A DNA stretch of 51,120 nucleotides from Pseudomonadota bacterium (GTDB lineage Bacteria; Pseudomonadota; Alphaproteobacteria; Rhodospirillales; Magnetospirillaceae), in the NCBI GenBank assembly GCA_021848545.1, contig JAJZUL010000022.1, positions 1-51,120 of the forward strand, read 5' to 3'. Under the pieces are notes generated by a model. The model was not told the origin of the DNA. It worked only from the letters and a program-made list of their open reading frames with translations, and did not search any database. A program made the position numbers and the translations under genes. Position 1 is the first letter of the stretch. Every line of letters starts with the position of its first letter. This document shows positions 48,862-51,120 of the stretch, piece by piece.

Positions 48862-50946
48862 ATGGCCCGCACGACGCCCCTCGACCGATATCGCAATATC
48901 GGGATCATGGCGCATATCGACGCCGGTAAGACCACCACCACCGAGCGTATTCTTTACTACACCGGCAAGTCCTACAAGATCGGCGAAGTGCACGAAGGCA
49001 CCGCCACCATGGACTGGATGGAGCAGGAACAGGAACGCGGCATCACCATCACGTCGGCCGCGACCACCGCGTTCTGGCGCGACCATCGCATCAACATCAT
49101 CGACACCCCCGGCCACGTCGACTTCACCATCGAAGTGGAGCGGTCGCTGCGTGTTCTCGACGGCGCCGTGACGGTGTTCGATTTGGTTGCGGTCGTCGAG
49201 CCGCAGTCGGAGACGGTGTGGCGTCAGGCCGACAAATACGGCGTGCCGCGCATCTGTTTCGTCAACAAGATGGACCGCATCGGCGCCAATTTCTATCGGT
49301 GCGTGGACATGATCAAGGACCGCCTGGGCGCGCGTCCGCTGGTCATGCATCTGCCCATCGGCGAGGAAAGCAATTTCGCCGGCATCGTCGATCTGCTGCG
49401 CAATTGCGCGGTGATCTGGTCGGAAGAGACCCTGGGCGCCAAGTTCGAGGATCAGCCGATTCCGGCCGATCTGGCCGAGAAGGCCGCCGAATACCGCGCG
49501 CATTTGATCGAGACCGCGGTCGAGATGGATGACGACGCCATGGAGGCCTATCTGGGCGGTGACGAGCCGGACCTGGAGACCCTGAAGCGGTGCATCCGCA
49601 AGGGCGTCATCGGGCGGGTGTTCGTGCCGGTTCTGTGCGGCTCGGCCTTCAAGAACAAGGGTGTTCAGCCGCTGCTCGACGCGGTGGTGGATTACCTGCC
49701 CGCGCCCGTCGACGTTCCGGCGATCAAGGGCCACAAGGCCGGGTCGGAGGAAGAGGCCGAGCGTCATTCCACCGATGACGAGCCCTTCGCCGGGCTGGCC
49801 TTCAAGATCATGAACGACCCCTTCGTCGGTTCGCTGACCTTCGTGCGGGTCTATTCGGGGGTGGTCGAATCCGGCTCCTACATCCAGAACACGGTGAAGG
49901 AAAAGCGCGAGCGCGTCGGCCGTATGCTGCTGATGCACGCCAATTCGCGTGAAGAGGTCAAGGAAGCCCGCGCCGGTGACATCGTCGCCTTCGCCGGTCT
50001 CAAGGACACCACCACCGGCGATACTTTGTGCGATCCCAGCCCGTCCTCGCTGGTGGTGCTGGAACGCATGGAATTCCCCGAACCGGTGATCGAGGTCGCG
50101 GTCGAGCCCAAATCCAAGGCCGACCAGGAGAAGATGGGGTTGGCCCTGGCGCGTCTGGCGGCCGAGGATCCGTCCTTCCGCGTCACCTCGGACAGCGAAA
50201 GCGGTCAGACGGTGATCAAGGGCATGGGCGAGCTCCACCTGGAAATCATCGTCGATCGCATGAAGCGCGAGTTCAAGGTCGAGGCCAATGTCGGCGCGCC
50301 GCAGGTGGCGTACCGCGAGACCATCTCCAAGACCTACGAAGTCGATTACACCCACAAGAAGCAGACCGGCGGTTCCGGTCAGTTCGCGCGGGTCAAGATC
50401 CGCTTCGAACCGGCGGAGAAGGGCGAGGGCTTCGTCTTCACCAATGCGGTGGTCGGCGGTTCGGTGCCCAAGGAATACGTGCCCGGCGTGGAAAAGGGTC
50501 TGCGCTCGTCCATGGATAACGGCGTGCTCGCCGGCTTCCCGCTGATCGACTTCAAGGCGACCTTGATCGACGGCGCCTATCACGACGTCGATTCGTCGGT
50601 GCTGGCCTTCGAAATCGCTTCGCGCGCCGCCTTCCGCGAAGGCATCGCCAAGGCGGGGCCGAAGCTGCTCGAGCCGATGATGCGGGTCGAGGTGGTCACG
50701 CCCGAGGAATACATGGGCGACGTCATCGGCGACCTCAACAGTCGCCGCGGTCAGGTCAGCGGCATGGATCAGCGCGGCAACGCCCGGGTGGTGGACGCGA
50801 TGGTGCCTCTGGCCAACATGTTCGGCTATGTGAACACCTTGCGGTCGATGTCGCAGGGCCGCGCCCAGTACACCATGCATTTCGATCATTATGCGGAAGT
50901 CCCCTCGAACGTATCCGAGGAAATCCGCGCCAAGATGGCCGGCTGA
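48862..50946 (+). CDS. fusA: elongation factor G
   Basis: EF-G (694 residues) drives translocation with GTP. G motifs: [19 protein letters not shown] (P loop), [22 protein letters not shown] and [12 protein letters not shown]. Domain II and III segments follow, then [17 protein letters not shown] and domain IV ([43 protein letters not shown]), ending in the domain V segment [26 protein letters not shown]. This is the canonical translocation factor, not the second EF-G2 type. tuf follows 51 bp downstream. Confidence 0.98.
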   Translation: MARTTPLDRYRNIGIMAHIDAGKTTTTERILYYTGKSYKIGEVHEGTATMDWMEQEQERGITITSAATTAFWRDHRINIIDTPGHVDFTIEVERSLRVLDGAVTVFDLVAVVEPQSETVWRQADKYGVPRICFVNKMDRIGANFYRCVDMIKDRLGARPLVMHLPIGEESNFAGIVDLLRNCAVIWSEETLGAKFEDQPIPADLAEKAAEYRAHLIETAVEMDDDAMEAYLGGDEPDLETLKRCIRKGVIGRVFVPVLCGSAFKNKGVQPLLDAVVDYLPAPVDVPAIKGHKAGSEEEAERHSTDDEPFAGLAFKIMNDPFVGSLTFVRVYSGVVESGSYIQNTVKEKRERVGRMLLMHANSREEVKEARAGDIVAFAGLKDTTTGDTLCDPSPSSLVVLERMEFPEPVIEVAVEPKSKADQEKMGLALARLAAEDPSFRVTSDSESGQTVIKGMGELHLEIIVDRMKREFKVEANVGAPQVAYRETISKTYEVDYTHKKQTGGSGQFARVKIRFEPAEKGEGFVFTNAVVGGSVPKEYVPGVEKGLRSSMDNGVLAGFPLIDFKATLIDGAYHDVDSSVLAFEIASRAAFREGIAKAGPKLLEPMMRVEVVTPEEYMGDVIGDLNSRRGQVSGMDQRGNARVVDAMVPLANMFGYVNTLRSMSQGRAQYTMHFDHYAEVPSNVSEEIRAKMAG

Positions 50947-50997
50947 AGCTGACGGTCAACCCGGCTTAAGCCGACGACAAACACGGAGTAGAGGATC

Positions 50998-51120
50998 ATG
51001 GCGAAGGCGAAATTCGAACGCACGAAGCCGCACTGCAACGTCGGGACGATTGGTCACGTTGACCACGGGAAGACGTCGCTGACGGCGGCGATCACGAAGG
51101 TTCTGGCGGAGACGGGCGGG
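50998..51120 (+). CDS. tuf: elongation factor Tu, second copy, cut by window end
   Basis: The first 41 codons of a second tuf in the str operon, preceded by ACGGAG and GAGGATC. The visible 123 bases are identical to the start of the copy at 33803, including the ACG-rich threonine codons. This points to recent gene conversion or strong concerted evolution between the copies. The rest of the gene lies outside the window. Confidence 0.97.
   Translation, partial: MAKAKFERTKPHCNVGTIGHVDHGKTSLTAAITKVLAETGG

Overview
The window is high-GC chromosomal DNA from an alphaproteobacterium, most likely a Rhodospirillales member resembling Magnetospirillum or Phaeospirillum. That placement is inferred from gene content: an RHH_4-type ribbon-helix-helix protein below a TTAA-N7-TTAA CtrA-type site, a plant-type glutamate-cysteine ligase, an alphaproteobacterial arrangement of ybjN/proC/ubiK, and the tRNA-tuf-secE-nusG-rplKAJL-rpoBC-str series. 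There are no rRNA genes, CRISPR arrays, intact transposases or phage genes.

Layout. (1) 1-10.7 kb: housekeeping genes, mostly on the minus strand: chorismate mutase, gshA, infC, prfC, an outer-membrane phenol MetA-type beta-barrel, a Rieske protein, asd, rlmJ. (2) 9.3-11.8 kb: late cobalamin genes (cobC-like, cobS, cobT). (3) 11.8-17.2 kb: a tightly overlapping rsbU-rsbW-STAS-rlmD cluster, divergent from an EAL-CBS-GGDEF protein. (4) 17.2-26.4 kb: an ArsB/NhaD-type permease, tldD, proC, ybjN, ubiK, uup, an EamA transporter, an AmpD-type amidase and a secreted DUF4189-like protein. A 225-bp MITE-like element with 31-bp terminal inverted repeats lies between uup and eamA. (5) 26.4-30.9 kb: tusA, an RHH regulator, a sigma-54 activator with a cysteine-rich sensor domain, and a beta-carbonic anhydrase and FmdB zinc ribbons read from two divergent sigma-54-type promoters. 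(6) 31.0-32.5 kb: two small membrane-protein genes between a tRNA-Thr 3' fragment and the intact tRNA-Thr gene, which looks like an integration scar. (7) 32.5-51.1 kb: rlmB, tRNA-Tyr, tRNA-Gly, tuf, tRNA-Trp, secE, nusG, rplK, rplA, rplJ, rplL, rpoB, rpoC, rpsL, rpsG, fusA and the start of a second tuf.

How the genes work together. The right third is the core transcription and translation block, with recognisable control points: an L10-leader region, an rplL-rpoB hairpin, an rpoC terminator and a sigma-70-like str promoter. The left two thirds are ordinary metabolic genes with two regulatory modules worth attention: the partner-switching cassette fused by 4-nt overlaps to an RNA methyltransferase gene, and the sigma-54 locus, whose activator, promoters and repeated upstream sequence all lie within 3 kb. 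The latter is the best candidate here for an undescribed small system.
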